37,706 nt of DNA, taken from assembly GCA_030141605.1 (NCBI GenBank), contig JAQGDQ010000008.1, positions 1,599,001-1,636,706 of the forward strand, written 5' to 3'. The position numbers and the translations under genes are program-made. Of the stretch, positions 11,301-22,527 are shown one piece after another. This DNA is from Tubiluchus corallicola (lineage: Eukaryota; Priapulida; Priapulimorpha; Priapulimorphida; Tubiluchidae). The notes beneath the pieces were generated by a model, which was not told the DNA's origin, made no database searches, and saw only the letters and a program-made list of their open reading frames with translations. The number at the start of each line of letters is the position of its first letter. The stretch's first letter is position 1.

Positions 11301-14300
11301 TTTCACATTTGGACATGTATGGCACGACATGCATTGTTCTAAGGCAGCATTACTCTAGGGTGACAAACTGTTACTGTACTGTAGCATCAATATGAATTTG
11401 TTTACATTTCTTTCTTTTTGTGTTTTTTCGTTTGCACTTGTACAAGATTAGTTTCTGCTTATTCAGGTCGAGGCATTCTGGAGCTTTCGCAATTTCATAG
11501 AAAAGATACAGCTTGAGTTTGTAGCGGAAGGGATGCTTAATAAACTTGGTAAGTCTCTAAACTTTTTTCTGGCCATCTAGTGTGTATTTGTTTTTGTCCA
11601 AACCCACATCTTGTTTCATGCAGTGGCGGCTTATGTATAGGCACTACGGAACTGCAACATCCCCTATTTTCACTCTATATTATCTATAACATTCAATATA
11701 ATGATTTTTTTAAGTCCTTCTTTATACTTGTACATTATACAATGCTTAAGCTTAATGTCAGTAGCCATCCCCTAGTTCATGAATAAATTACAAACATCCT
11801 TGTATGGAGCTGTATGCTTCACAGGTGTTTGGCTGTTGTGTGTATGTGGCCAGGCGCACATGTCCGAGCTGAGAATTGCACGCTAAGTAGAGAGAGCACT
11901 GTTGCTCACATCGTGCCGACCCTGTTGTGCAAGTGTAAGGTAGTGTTTCTTTTTGACTAAATTTTCTGTATGTTTATTTCATTTTATACAATATTAAAAC
12001 AATGGCTAAACATTTTTTGAAGCAGCACCTCCACTAATCTTAACTACGAGCCGCCACTCACTGCTTACTGCCTGCTCACTGTGTCACGTGGTGATGATGT
12101 GTCACAAGTAACATAATGTTTGTCTTTAGCAGGACATTCATCAGTCTTCGCGTTTTTCCTAAATCTAACTTTGTACGTTTGTGTGTATCATATTTTTTAT
12201 TTTTATTAAAAGTGGTTTTTGCATCTTGCTCACTGCTTTTTATAGTTCTTCTAAAGCAACTGTTAGAAAGCTTGGATCCAGACCTGCTTCATTACTTAGT
12301 ATCATGCGAGGTGGGAGATATGATGTTTTGTCACAGGTAAAAAAGGTTGCATTGTATTCAAGTTGTATTGTTTCATTTATACATAGTTCAAAGGTCAGAA
12401 AATTTGACAATACTGGTATGACTGCTTGGTGAAAGTACTTGTATTTATGGGTGGAGCACTGAAGTCACATCTTGTCATGAAATTACTAACTAAACAGCAT
12501 ATAAGTTACTTCACATTGTAAGCTGGCTTCACATTGTACGGCTTCACAATTCCGTAATATGCATACATGGTAAGTTCCAGCAATGCCATGAATTCTGTTG
12601 ACTACAGCTGCAATTAACAAATAAAATAAAGATGCTGGCAAACATTTTTTAACTCAATTGTATCTCTGAATAATTCACCTGCTCTATTCCCATAAATATA
12701 TGATACATGTAGGAATCAAACTTGTCATGCTTCGCTGCTTGCAGAAAAACAAAAACAGCAAACAAACAAACGTTTTAAAGTAGGATTTTACTTACTATAA
12801 ATGCATGGCTTTAGTCTTGCATTTATAAGAAGAACTGTTATGATAAGTTGAAGCACAAGAAAGCCCTCCACTTGTCTTATATAAAGCTTAAAAAATTCAT
12901 CTTGAAATTTTATACTACTTACGTACTGCCTTTTTGCATACAGGACTTGCATTGGTAGTAACGCTGTATATAACATAAATTTAAACTCCCGCAATGACCT
13001 TTAGATGCAGCCATTTTAACGATAAGTCATTTGAACCAGGTTTAGATAACACTAAATAAAGTTTGAAAATATAATTAGAGCATTTGTGGCATACACATCT
13101 CTAACTAACTAAAATTTTAAATCACTGTATCTTGTCAATAAGATTAAAAATACGTTTTTTTGTTAGTGAGTGGTGCACCCTAGAGGGTGAGTCAGCGACA
13201 TTTCATGAATTGGTGAAAACATTTTAAATAATTAATAATTTTCTTATCTAGTTACATGAGTCTTTCAAGCAGGTAAGCGAAATGCCAAGTGACATAACTT
13301 TGCATGGAAAGTTTTTTAGGACATAGTTTAAATTTCCTTTTCTTCGCCTAATTTACATTGCTTGTATATTACGTCATGTAATGGCATGGTCGCTACAGTG
13401 TTGCCGGAGATTTAGAATGAAAATAAACAAAAAACCCTTTCAACGCGAGTACGATGTACGCATAAATTTGGTATAAAGTAATATAATTTTTTAAGACAAT
13501 TTTTTTGAAACCTACTTCAGGTATCCCTTTTCTTGTCCTTTAAGATAAAATCTTTATTTAAACTCGAATGAGCCACAGGCACCTTTACATCCAGCTTTAG
13601 TGTACTAAAGCAATACACAGTATAAATGAATATTAAAAAAATGCAAAATATGAAATACAATTTAAACCTATAGAAATTTTACATGCATTTTTTTTCAAAA
13701 TAATAAAAAGTCACAATTATACAATAAATAAAAGATTGTGAGGTTTAAATTCAGTTGACAAAAATGAACACAAATTGATAAAAAGAAAAAATACAGTACA
13801 GTAAGTTCTCGCTTAACGTTTCGTTTTAACGACGCTGACCTTTTGACACCTTTTTCACTTAACGATGCGTGTTTCACTTTAGCGACGATTTTTTTGCTTT
13901 GCTCAAGCCAAGTTTTTTTTGTCAACAACATTTTTACGTAATTTGATGCATTAAAACAATACATATTGCATTGTTCTGTTCTAAAAGTGTAAACAGTGTA
14001 ATTATTATTTACATTTTTGTTTCCCGGCTGACTACTAAAATTTAATGCTAGCCGTTTATATCAAGCGAGGCTTGCCAGCAAACTTTATGCGTACAACGTA
14101 TTGCTACAGCAACCAGATTAAGTATCTCGATAAAATTTCCAAGGTCGCACAGGGCTTGGCTTTGACTCTGCAATGCTGTCAAACAAATAAAACTGCCAAA
14201 AGAGAAACTATCGAAAGTGTTACTAACAAAAGAGAAACCGCTATAGCTAGGTAATGGTAAGTAAGATATATAGGTGATTTCAGGCAAGCAGAAAAAAATT

Positions 14301-17300
14301 AATCAGTAGAAATATGAATAAAACTCTTAAAATGTTTCAGTTATATGATTTAACCAGCATTGACGTTTGCCTCTGGAATTTATCTCAATTCTTTTACATT
14401 ACTTTCTGTTAAACTCTTGGCTTCGTTTAATGACGTTTCACTTAATGTCGTGTTTTGCTAGAACGCATTAGCATCATTAAGTGAAGACTTGCTGTATATA
14501 TAAAAAATTTCTGGGTATACAAGATTGCAGTGACACAAATGTTATTCTATTTATGTGTTTATAAATAGATTCTAAACACACGTTATTCTAAAAACTTTTA
14601 TTTGATTTACTTTCAGATGGCTGATTTTAGGATTCAAGCGAGAATTTAGCTTTGAGGATGGGCTGAAGTTGTTTGAGATATTGTCTAGTCATCATCTGGA
14701 ATTGAACTCAGTGGAAGCTGAGGCTCATCGTCAATTGCAGAGACACAAAGATTTTGAAGGCAAAGGTAAATATGTGATTAGATACTGGAGTATGTTGACT
14801 CTCATACATTATTGACCATGTTGAGATCTCTATGTGGTAGTGGCATATATTGTTGCAACACAAACTGTTGCAAGTGGATGTCAAAGCTACATGCCTTCGA
14901 CTAGTTTGGCTGCTTTGACATTGCTTACGTAAGAAACATTGACACATCAATATGGGATATCTTGGAAGTCGTTATCTTCGTATTTCTTCGTATGTTTTTA
15001 AATAAATAGAGCAAAATGTTTGAATATAGGCACACTTTTGAGAATTCTTTAAACCAAGTTAGATCAAAATCTGATTAGACTACTTCACTGGGAGCTGACA
15101 CATGTAGCCTAACTTTTTCAAGGCACTTCAGCTAATGACTAATACTTGCATTTCCAACGTCATTATTTGAAATTAAATGTTTGCACTTATTCTCTATTTA
15201 TTATTTCATCTTTGTCTTGTTGCTTAAACCTTTTTACTTGATGTAGTCTCATGAAAATCTCAGAAAACCCAATCTGTCAAATTGCAATGTTGCAAGAGTA
15301 TCTCAGCGACCAATCCATCAGTTGGGGTAATCTTGTGCTGGGACAGTCTCCCACAGCTCGTCGCAATAGTGGTTGTCCAGTTACTGCTTAAATATCAAAA
15401 AAATTTCAAAGACTGGTTTCAATTCATGTCAGAGCTTGCCAAGTTTGGAGAAAAATTTGAAAAGAAAATTAGGCTTTAGTATGTACAGTAACTTTTGAGA
15501 TGCCTTGTATATGTTCACTAATTATTTTTTTGTATCAAATGCTAAATAAAATGAACGTTCACTAAATGAAAGAGAAGAAAGCATGTGCAAATACTGAGTA
15601 ACTAATGCTAATTTTAAATGTGTCGTCTTGAAGATTCCCACGGATATTGTTAATTAAGTGCCTCATTTGACTAACATCAGAATCAATTAATTTCTATGTT
15701 ACACACGAACAAAGAAGGCAATTCATTATGTCTAGTTAGTATGCAGCCACTACTGTTCGTAAATTACTGCATTCAATACGACATTAATATAACATCATAC
15801 CATGACAAGATGAAGAGCACACATTAAATAGTTTACAATAAAAGATTAAGAACAGTTCGTTTATTCTTTTGTACTTAATTCAAGAGAGTTCATATAGAAC
15901 TGTGCTCAGGTAGTTCAGGTTTAAACATTGGCTGCATGTGTATTCTTTTGTGTCTTTTGCCTTTAAATTAGTAATGACATTTTTGTAACATCTTTGCATC
16001 TTAATTACACTAGTAAACAACTAAAATTACTAGTAAATAAATAAAATTAACTCAGAATCTCTAGTGAAACCATTTTCATCAATTTTAAACCTGACTGCTA
16101 CATATAGCGTTCAATTTTTTCTTTTCCGTTGTTTACCCCATTCTATTTTATTTGGCGTTATTTTTATAAAAATGATTCTAGTATGTAGATTGTGTTGCAT
16201 TCTGTGTTTGCTATATTATTTAACAGACGTTTTGCTCTGCTCCAAAATCATACCTGCTAAACTTGTCAAGTGGTGCTTATGTAGCCTGCAGATGTGTTTT
16301 CCACCTGTGGAATAGCGTGTGGAAAAAAATCAAAAGGAATAGCTGCAGAAAAAGACTGCATAGACTAGTGCATTGAAAACAATATAAAGCGATTTTATCT
16401 ATTCCGCACCCCCTAAAACGCATCCGCATGCTACATAAACGCTACTTAAAGCAGTAAAAGACTAATATTTATTTATTTATTCCAAAACCAAATAGTAAGG
16501 AGGCAGCAAAATCTTATATAAAAATATGCAATGTAGACATGACATCAGAAATAATCTAAAATAAGATATAGCGTAATGATAAATTATGATTAACAGCACA
16601 AATGATTATCAGCTCAGATCAGAAAGTGAACTTATATGATGTGAGCCAAACAGGCAAGATGGAATAACGGGAATGCAAAAGGTGCAAGATAAAAGGAAGA
16701 AAAGCCTGAAAGGTAATAAGTGTGAAGATGGATAAGATGATAAAATAATGGAATATAAGGATTAGGTTTACATTAGAATTTTAACAGTATTAATGAGCCA
16801 TAGCAACCAACAGGGTAAGTGCAAAAGGGGCAGCAACCAGTCACACTCAACCTCTTCTTGTTATCCTTTTTCTTTACTTTTCTTCTCTCCTATATTTTTT
16901 ATTTCAACTGCTTTTTGCAGAAGGGCAGCAGAGGAAAGAACAGCTTCCACCTCGAGACGAGTTCACTTTTGACTTGTTCATTGCCGCTGCAATTTTAATG
17001 GACCACAGAGACAAGTTATTTCGGTGTTCTGATCCAGCTACAGTTTTTCAATGTATATTTAGGTATAAGTTTCTTTGTTACCCCATTTTTCTTCATTTTC
17101 AGACCAAGTGTAAATTTTGTGCAAAACAATGTTGAACAAAAATAAGATGATTTTATTGGAGAAATTTGTGATGAAAATGAGCTTATCTTGATGATTCCAA
17201 GTTACTATGAGCTGTCTTCTTCTATAGTAGGCATACATTCAAAATTGTCATTATTTCTGATGACTATATTATTATCATTTTGCAATCATTTTGTAAATCA

Positions 17301-17825
17301 TATTTATAAGACTGTTAAAAATTAAAAATGTTTTCCTTTCTTGCAGTTTGTCCATGAATTTGGACGTTGATGACACTTTGTGCAAATCTGAAGCAGTATT
17401 CTTATCTTATTGTCGCAAATCTGTTCAGGAGAAAGCTGAGGTAATAGATGCTTGTTTTCTAAAGGAAATGTTTGTTGCAATTAGTAGCATTGTGAATGGA
17501 ACATTGCCCAAATTCTGAAGCAGTCCTTGAACCATAAAATGATTCGGATGCTTGGGACCTGATGTAGTACTTGGGGCTCTGATGTTGTGCTTAATATTGG
17601 ACAAGTAGTCACGTATCCAATAACAAAGCTTTAGTGAATGGTACAGTTACAAAAATGTGCTTTCGTAAAATCATATATTTAGTGGAAATTTGAAACTTTC
17701 ATTTGTTTCACAACATTGCATTTTTTCAGGAGGCCAGTAAAGGCAAATCTAAACGGACCAAACTTAAACTGAAACAAGGTGCCATAGTTGAGATGATCGA
17801 ATTTGGCAAAACACCTACTAGCTGA
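5376..17825 (+). CDS. TBC domain Rab GTPase-activating protein, TBC1D15/17/25-like (12 exons)
   Basis: Predicted Rab-GAP; the Rab target cannot be read from sequence. Exons: 5376-5401 (tentative), 6131-6333, 7801-7876, 8056-8290, 8768-8871, 11081-11213, 11467-11548, 12246-12336, 14617-14765, 16921-17062, 17347-17440, 17730-17825. Every junction is GT..AG and all phases agree, giving 476 aa with the tentative first exon (MSHGTSLTR). Both catalytic fingers are present: the Arg finger in IDKDVPRTD (Arg206, IxxDxxR) and the Gln finger in VGYAQGMND (Gln243, YxQG). The typical later TBC motif CHRWLILGFKREFSFEDGL follows, then SSHHLELN. The tail after about residue 440 is basic (KGKSKRTKLKLK). The N-terminal ~65 residues are acidic and show no domain I recognise; I see no PB1 domain as in TBC1D25. 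An in-frame stop at 5340 precedes the proposed start. The TBC domain is certain; exact orthology and exon 1 are not. Confidence 0.88.
11622..12058. mobile_element. hAT-like non-autonomous DNA element
   Basis: Begins AGTGGCGGCT and ends AGCCGCCACT, a perfect 10-bp terminal inverted repeat of the kind seen in many hAT elements (CAGTGGCGGCTCGT type). The inner ends stay partly similar. It is 437 bp long, with no transposase frame, and sits in the TBC intron between exons 11467-11548 and 12246-12336. I could not find a clean 8-bp target duplication, so the ends could be off or decayed. Confidence 0.5.
13799..14494 (+). mobile_element. pogo/Tigger-like MITE, copy 1
   Basis: Starts CAGTAAGTTCTCGCTTAACG and ends with the near reverse complement (CATTAAGTGAAGACTTGCTG), flanked on both sides by TA (13797-13798 and 14495-14496). 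CAG ends and a TA target are typical of pogo/Tigger elements of the Tc1/mariner superfamily. At 696 bp, with no transposase, it is non-autonomous. It lies in a TBC intron. A second, inverted copy lies at 19135-19862. Confidence 0.75.
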
Positions 17826-17851
17826 CCTTGAGTAAAACATGGACTGAATAT

Positions 17852-17857
17852 AATAAA
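17852..17857 (+). terminator. Probable polyadenylation signal of the TBC gene
   Basis: AATAAA lies 27 bases after the TGA stop of the last TBC exon, which implies a very short 3' untranslated region. It is the closest canonical hexamer. Confidence 0.5.
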
Positions 17858-18141
17858 GGTGCTCAATAACATTACCGTTTTATCTTAGATGGTAATTTTA
17901 TAACAATATTTAATGACAAGTAACAATTTTAGAAACATTTTATGATCTCACGTTCTTCAGTGCAGTAATAGATCATTCATTGTACTCTGTATGTGTTTAT
18001 TCAATTCATATCCAGCCTTACATTTTATTTGTATTCTCTGCTAAGCATTGTATGTATATTGCTATACATATAAGCTTACTGTCATTCCACTCTGTTAACG
18101 TTATGGTTTTTATTTTAATTTAATCTAATTTGTGTGTACAT

Positions 18142-18587
18142 GTAGTGTGGCTGAACAAAAATTAGCTATGCCAAGTAGTGTGGCTGAACAAAAATTAGCT
18201 ATGCCAAGTAGTGTGGGTGATTTTTTTAGCTATGTCAAGTAGCGTGTGTGGACATAAATTAGCTATGCCAAGTAGTGTGGGTGAACAAAAACCAGCTATG
18301 CCAAGTAGTGTGGGTGAACAAAAACTAGCTATGCCAAGTAGTGTGGGTGAACAAAAATTAGTTATGCCGAGTACTAGCTATGCCAAGTAGTGGGGGTGAA
18401 CAAAAATTAGCTATGCGAAGTAGTGTGTGTGGACAAAAATGAGCTATGTCAGGTAGTGTTGGTGAACAAAAATTAGTTATGCGAAGTAGTGTGGGTGAAC
18501 AAAAATTAGCTATGCCAAGTAGTGTGGATGAACAAAAATTAGCTATGTCAAGTAGTGTGGATGAACATAAAATAGCTATGCCAAGTA
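18142..18587. repeat. 33-bp minisatellite, about 14 units
   Basis: Units read roughly AGTAGTGTGGGTGAACAAAA followed by ATTAGCTATGCCA. I count 14 occurrences of the AGCTATG/AGTTATG core; most are 33 bp apart, and one unit near 18374 is truncated. One frame reads SSVGEQKLAMP per unit but is broken by stops in variant units, so it is not taken as coding. It begins about 315 bases after the TBC stop codon. Confidence 0.85.
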
Positions 18588-19134
18588 TACAATCTACTCA
18601 GTGCTTTAAAAATGTGAGAGACTAGTCTGTGAGGGTATTTTTCGTACAGTTCTTACTAGAACATTTTTTATTAGAGGTAAAGTCACTTCATAAAATAATT
18701 CAAAGCTACAAAAGACAGGTTGCAATGAAATCATAATCTTCACATGATAGCATCAGTAAATGCAGCAAAATGAGTGTTTTGTTATGATCTGCTATGACAG
18801 TACCACGTTTGATTTGATAATTATGAATTATGAGATTGTAGCCAGTTCAGAACTTCAGATAATACTGTTTGTAAAACTTTTGAAGTTTGTAATTTTATCA
18901 GTGAGTACCAAGATAAATATACGTTCTTTTTTCTTGCTTAGAAATGGGATCATGTACACCAAACTGGAGAGAGTGTTTTATTTAATTGCCTTCTGATGAG
19001 ATTTTCCATTTGAAATATAGGGGAACATTTCTGGTTCGTTGGTCCTGCTTTTTTAACATAACAGCTGTCCTCTCCGGTTTTCACTAAAAAATCAGTTTCC
19101 CTTCCCATGGGCATTTCTGCTCTATATCACTGTA

Positions 19135-19862
19135 CAGTAAGTCCTCGTTTAATGCATTCCAGAAAAACGCGACGTTGAGTGAAACGCAGTTAAACAAAGC
19201 CAAGACTTCCACAGAAAGTAATGTAAAAGAATTGAGATATGTTCCAGAGGCAAAAATCAATGCTGCTTAAATCATATAAATTAAATGTTTTTTTAGTTTT
19301 ATTCATATTTCTACTGATTAATTTCTTTCTGTTTGCTTGAAATCACCTATCTTTTTATGATATCTAGCTAGACTTGCTAGCGGTTTCCTTTTCCTATACG
19401 TTGAAGCCTATATATATATATAGACAGTTAGCAGTTAAACGAGCCTGCATGAAGCGATTTCATGTAGTACTAACTTGGTTGTTATAGCAACAAAAGGGTT
19501 GCAGACAAAATTCTTTGGCATAAAGTTTAAACTTGGGTATGTAGAGGCATATAAATCGGCAAATAGATCTCGCTTGGTACACATGGCTAGAGCCGCTAGA
19601 ATTTAGTACGTAGTCAGTCGGGAACCAAAAGCCTTATACAATAATTACACTGTTTAGGTTACTAATGCATTTTTAGAACAAAATAATGCAACATGTACCG
19701 TTTTTATGTTTCAAATTAATTAAAAACATTGTTGATCAAATAAAAATGCCTTTGAGCAAAGTAAAAAAAATGAAACATCGTTGCATCGTTAATGTATCAA
19801 ATGTTCAGTGTCGTTAAAACGAAACGTCGCTAAACGGGTAGTCATTAAGCGAGAACTTACTG
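19135..19862 (-). mobile_element. pogo/Tigger-like MITE, copy 2 (inverted relative to copy 1)
   Basis: Starts CAGTAAGTCCTCGTTTAATG and ends CATTAAGCGAGAACTTACTG, flanked by TA at 19133-19134 and 19863-19864. Its left end matches the reverse complement of the right end of the element at 13799-14494 over more than 100 bases (for example AACAGAAAGTAATGTAAAAG-like sequence), so it is the same family in opposite orientation. It is 728 bp long, the extra length partly from a TA microsatellite at about 19412. It has no transposase. Confidence 0.75.
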
Positions 19863-20287
19863 TACTCAATTATAATACTGCTGTGAGAATAAATTACATC
19901 ATCATTTTACATTTTAAATAATTAACTGTATGTGTGGCACTAAGAGTAGTGCTGTTGAGAATTTTGGCCAGATTAAAACATGTTTTTATGCAGTCTTCGC
20001 TTATTATATCCACCCTAACATATTTTTGATACATCAATAAACTTGTGGTAGCTAATTATATGTTAGTAATCAATTTGAATAAATTTGCAAAAGTTCATTG
20101 TAATGGTTTATTGTTTAATGAATGGTGTATTGTGTTAAGATATATTGTTATTGTGTAAGGGGATTCGAGAATCCTTTTGTAATCATATCAGCAGTTGTTA
20201 AAGAAATTATGAAATGACCACGTCAGTCATTATGTAGTGTGCAATAAGGTTTTTCACAATTTCACTGTGCACACTTGCAGTTGCTGC

Positions 20288-20595
20288 AGGTCAAAGGTTA
20301 AGTGAACCCCAGCAGCGAGTCTTAACTATAACTGTCATGTGACATGTGGGTAAAGCAAAGCTGTCTGCTGCACCAGTTCAGTAGCTTCAGTTGCAACGTC
20401 ATTTCCTTGTGACTTTACATAATTATGCATTAGTTTGTGCGATGTAGAGTGATTTACTAGCAGGATCTTGCATTTGAACAGGAATAAATGAAGGTTCTAG
20501 CTAGCTGTTAACGTGTTACTATTATAATAGCATGGGCTGCAAGGCGTTGTCAAGTGTACACAAATGCCTTGTCTGATTCACTTAACCTTTGACCT
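20288..20595. repeat. 19-bp perfect inverted repeats carrying DR1-like nuclear-receptor motifs
   Basis: AGGTCAAAGGTTAAGTGAA at 20288-20306 recurs as its exact reverse complement at 20577-20595, with about 270 bases between. Each copy contains AGGTCA-A-AGGTTA, one mismatch from the direct-repeat-1 site bound by HNF4/RXR/COUP-TF-type nuclear receptors. The pair could be terminal repeats of a small element or a regulatory site. No target duplication is evident. Confidence 0.55.
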
Positions 20596-22483
20596 TTTCC
20601 CGATCATCATCAATCACTGAAACTGTGAAAAGGGAGCTGGAACTTATTACTAGTGTATAATATGATTGCAACACAACATGTACTCAATTTCAAACACAAG
20701 AGTAATTTTCAACGACATTTATTGCTATTGCAAAGAGTCTAAAATAAAATAAATGATCATGATGAGTTTTATATATGTATTCTATGAATATGTTATTTGA
20801 ATTTACTGTTGTTAATTAAGCTAAATGCTATTTGCCAAGCGTTAAGCACTAGATTTCTTATTTCAGCTTGACGAACATAAGATACAATCACATTTTACTA
20901 ATTATTCTTACACATGTTTTTTATAAGCATATAATATATGTAACATATCCTATACAAGAAAAAATATACATATACTGTACTATCATAATATCATCACTAA
21001 ATAATGTAATGCTTATGACAGCGTTACATGCACAGCTATGGTTAAACATTTCAAATGTAATTTTTAGTTCTTCAAGTGTTAAACACTCATTTATCAATAA
21101 TCATTCACTTGATGTTTCTCAACGGAATGTTCAGTGATTTTTGTTGGTTCTTTCAAAACCCGCTCACCTGTGATCAGTTCATTTAAATGCTGTCTTGTCC
21201 ATCTGCTCTGTGTATCAAATTTATTGCTCACTAAAAACATGTAATACCAGTATTTTCAAGTACATACACATTACGCAATTGTAGTTTTATCACTTGCTAA
21301 AATCCACATTGTACCAGTTAACTATAGTTTAGTTATACGGCATTTTTAAGATTTAAGTCACTCTTTATACTAGTAACAATAAATAACATCAACACATATT
21401 AACAAAATAAAACATGGCCACTTTTCTAATTTTATGATAAATGATCATACAGATATGTAACTGATATTATACATTTTGTACAAAACTTAACAAAAATTTT
21501 TGTTGTGCATAGACTTAAGATACGAACACATGTTAAGACAACACAGTTCTTCGCTTTGCATTTCTATGTGTGCATCACATGATAATATTATGTTAATGAA
21601 TTTTCCATGTCAGTGTGTTATCAATAAAGTGGCACGTTTTTAGCGAAGGTCCTTAACTGAGTTTACTCGCTTGCAAGTTAATAAGCAACACTTTATGTAA
21701 TTAACATGCAGTAACATTAGTGGAATTTTAATTAGGCATCTGAGTGAATTTTTGTAATGTCACTAGATCAAGCTCACGCAGGCTGTTTAGTAGTGAAAAT
21801 GACTAATTGGTTAACAGAAAAATGGAGCTTGAAATCCACTTTGTACTCAACCAAAATACAGATTTCAGTTTCAGGTGTTCGTCAAAATATTTGTGAAAGT
21901 CAAGTTGTTCCCAATCTTGGGTACATGTATTCTCTAGAGGTGAGAGACAGCATTTCTGGGGTATCCATAGATAACATAAATGTTGATAGTTGTTTGAATT
22001 TTTCAGTAAAGCTGTGTTATACGTTCAAAGCCATGCTACTTTTGTAAAGTGTGTGAAATTTAAAGAAACATTCCTTAGGGGTGTGTCGCTTAGAGAGGAT
22101 GGGAAATCATAAGTATTTTCTGAGAAGTCATTTTCTACCTGATTAGTCTAGACTAGTCACTCTAGGGAAACCTTAACATATTTGAACGTTGGAATCGCTG
22201 CACAAAGCTTTTGATAAGACCTCGTCAGAAATAGTTTAGAAAATGCTTAAACACCGGCTTTTAGGTCATCTGAATGTATTCTGATTTCATCATACAATTA
22301 TGTCTAAGTACCGTCTTTTTTCTACTGGGCTATTAATCACTCATTATTAATTATACCTTAATCATTATATTAAAACAGACGGGGTAGTTCTGTGAAACAA
22401 CGAAACTTTACCTAAAACCTAAAACATTATGTGACTTAATGCTGTCTAGGCTTTGTACAATATTGCCTTGGATACACATACTT

Positions 22484-22489
22484 TTTATT
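22484..22489 (-). terminator. Probable polyadenylation signal of HDC
   Basis: TTTATT on the plus strand reads AATAAA on the minus strand, 39 bases beyond the HDC stop codon (22530-22528). It is the nearest canonical hexamer and implies a short 3' untranslated region. Confidence 0.5.
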
Positions 22490-22527
22490 TTTCCACATAT
22501 AAATGGTAGCTGCACTATACTACTCAT

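Larger units (their letters stand above)
17858..22483. other. Intergenic DNA between the convergent TBC and HDC genes
   Basis: No convincing gene. The stretch contains a 33-bp minisatellite (18142-18587), the second pogo-like element (19135-19862) and an inverted pair of nuclear-receptor-like sites (20288-20595). The longest frame, 96 codons at 21757-22047, resembles nothing I know and has no splice or family support. The rest is AT-rich. Confidence 0.5.

Noticed and set aside
21757-22047. 96-codon plus-strand ORF
   Set aside because: No recognisable family, no splice or regulatory support, and length possible by chance in this composition.
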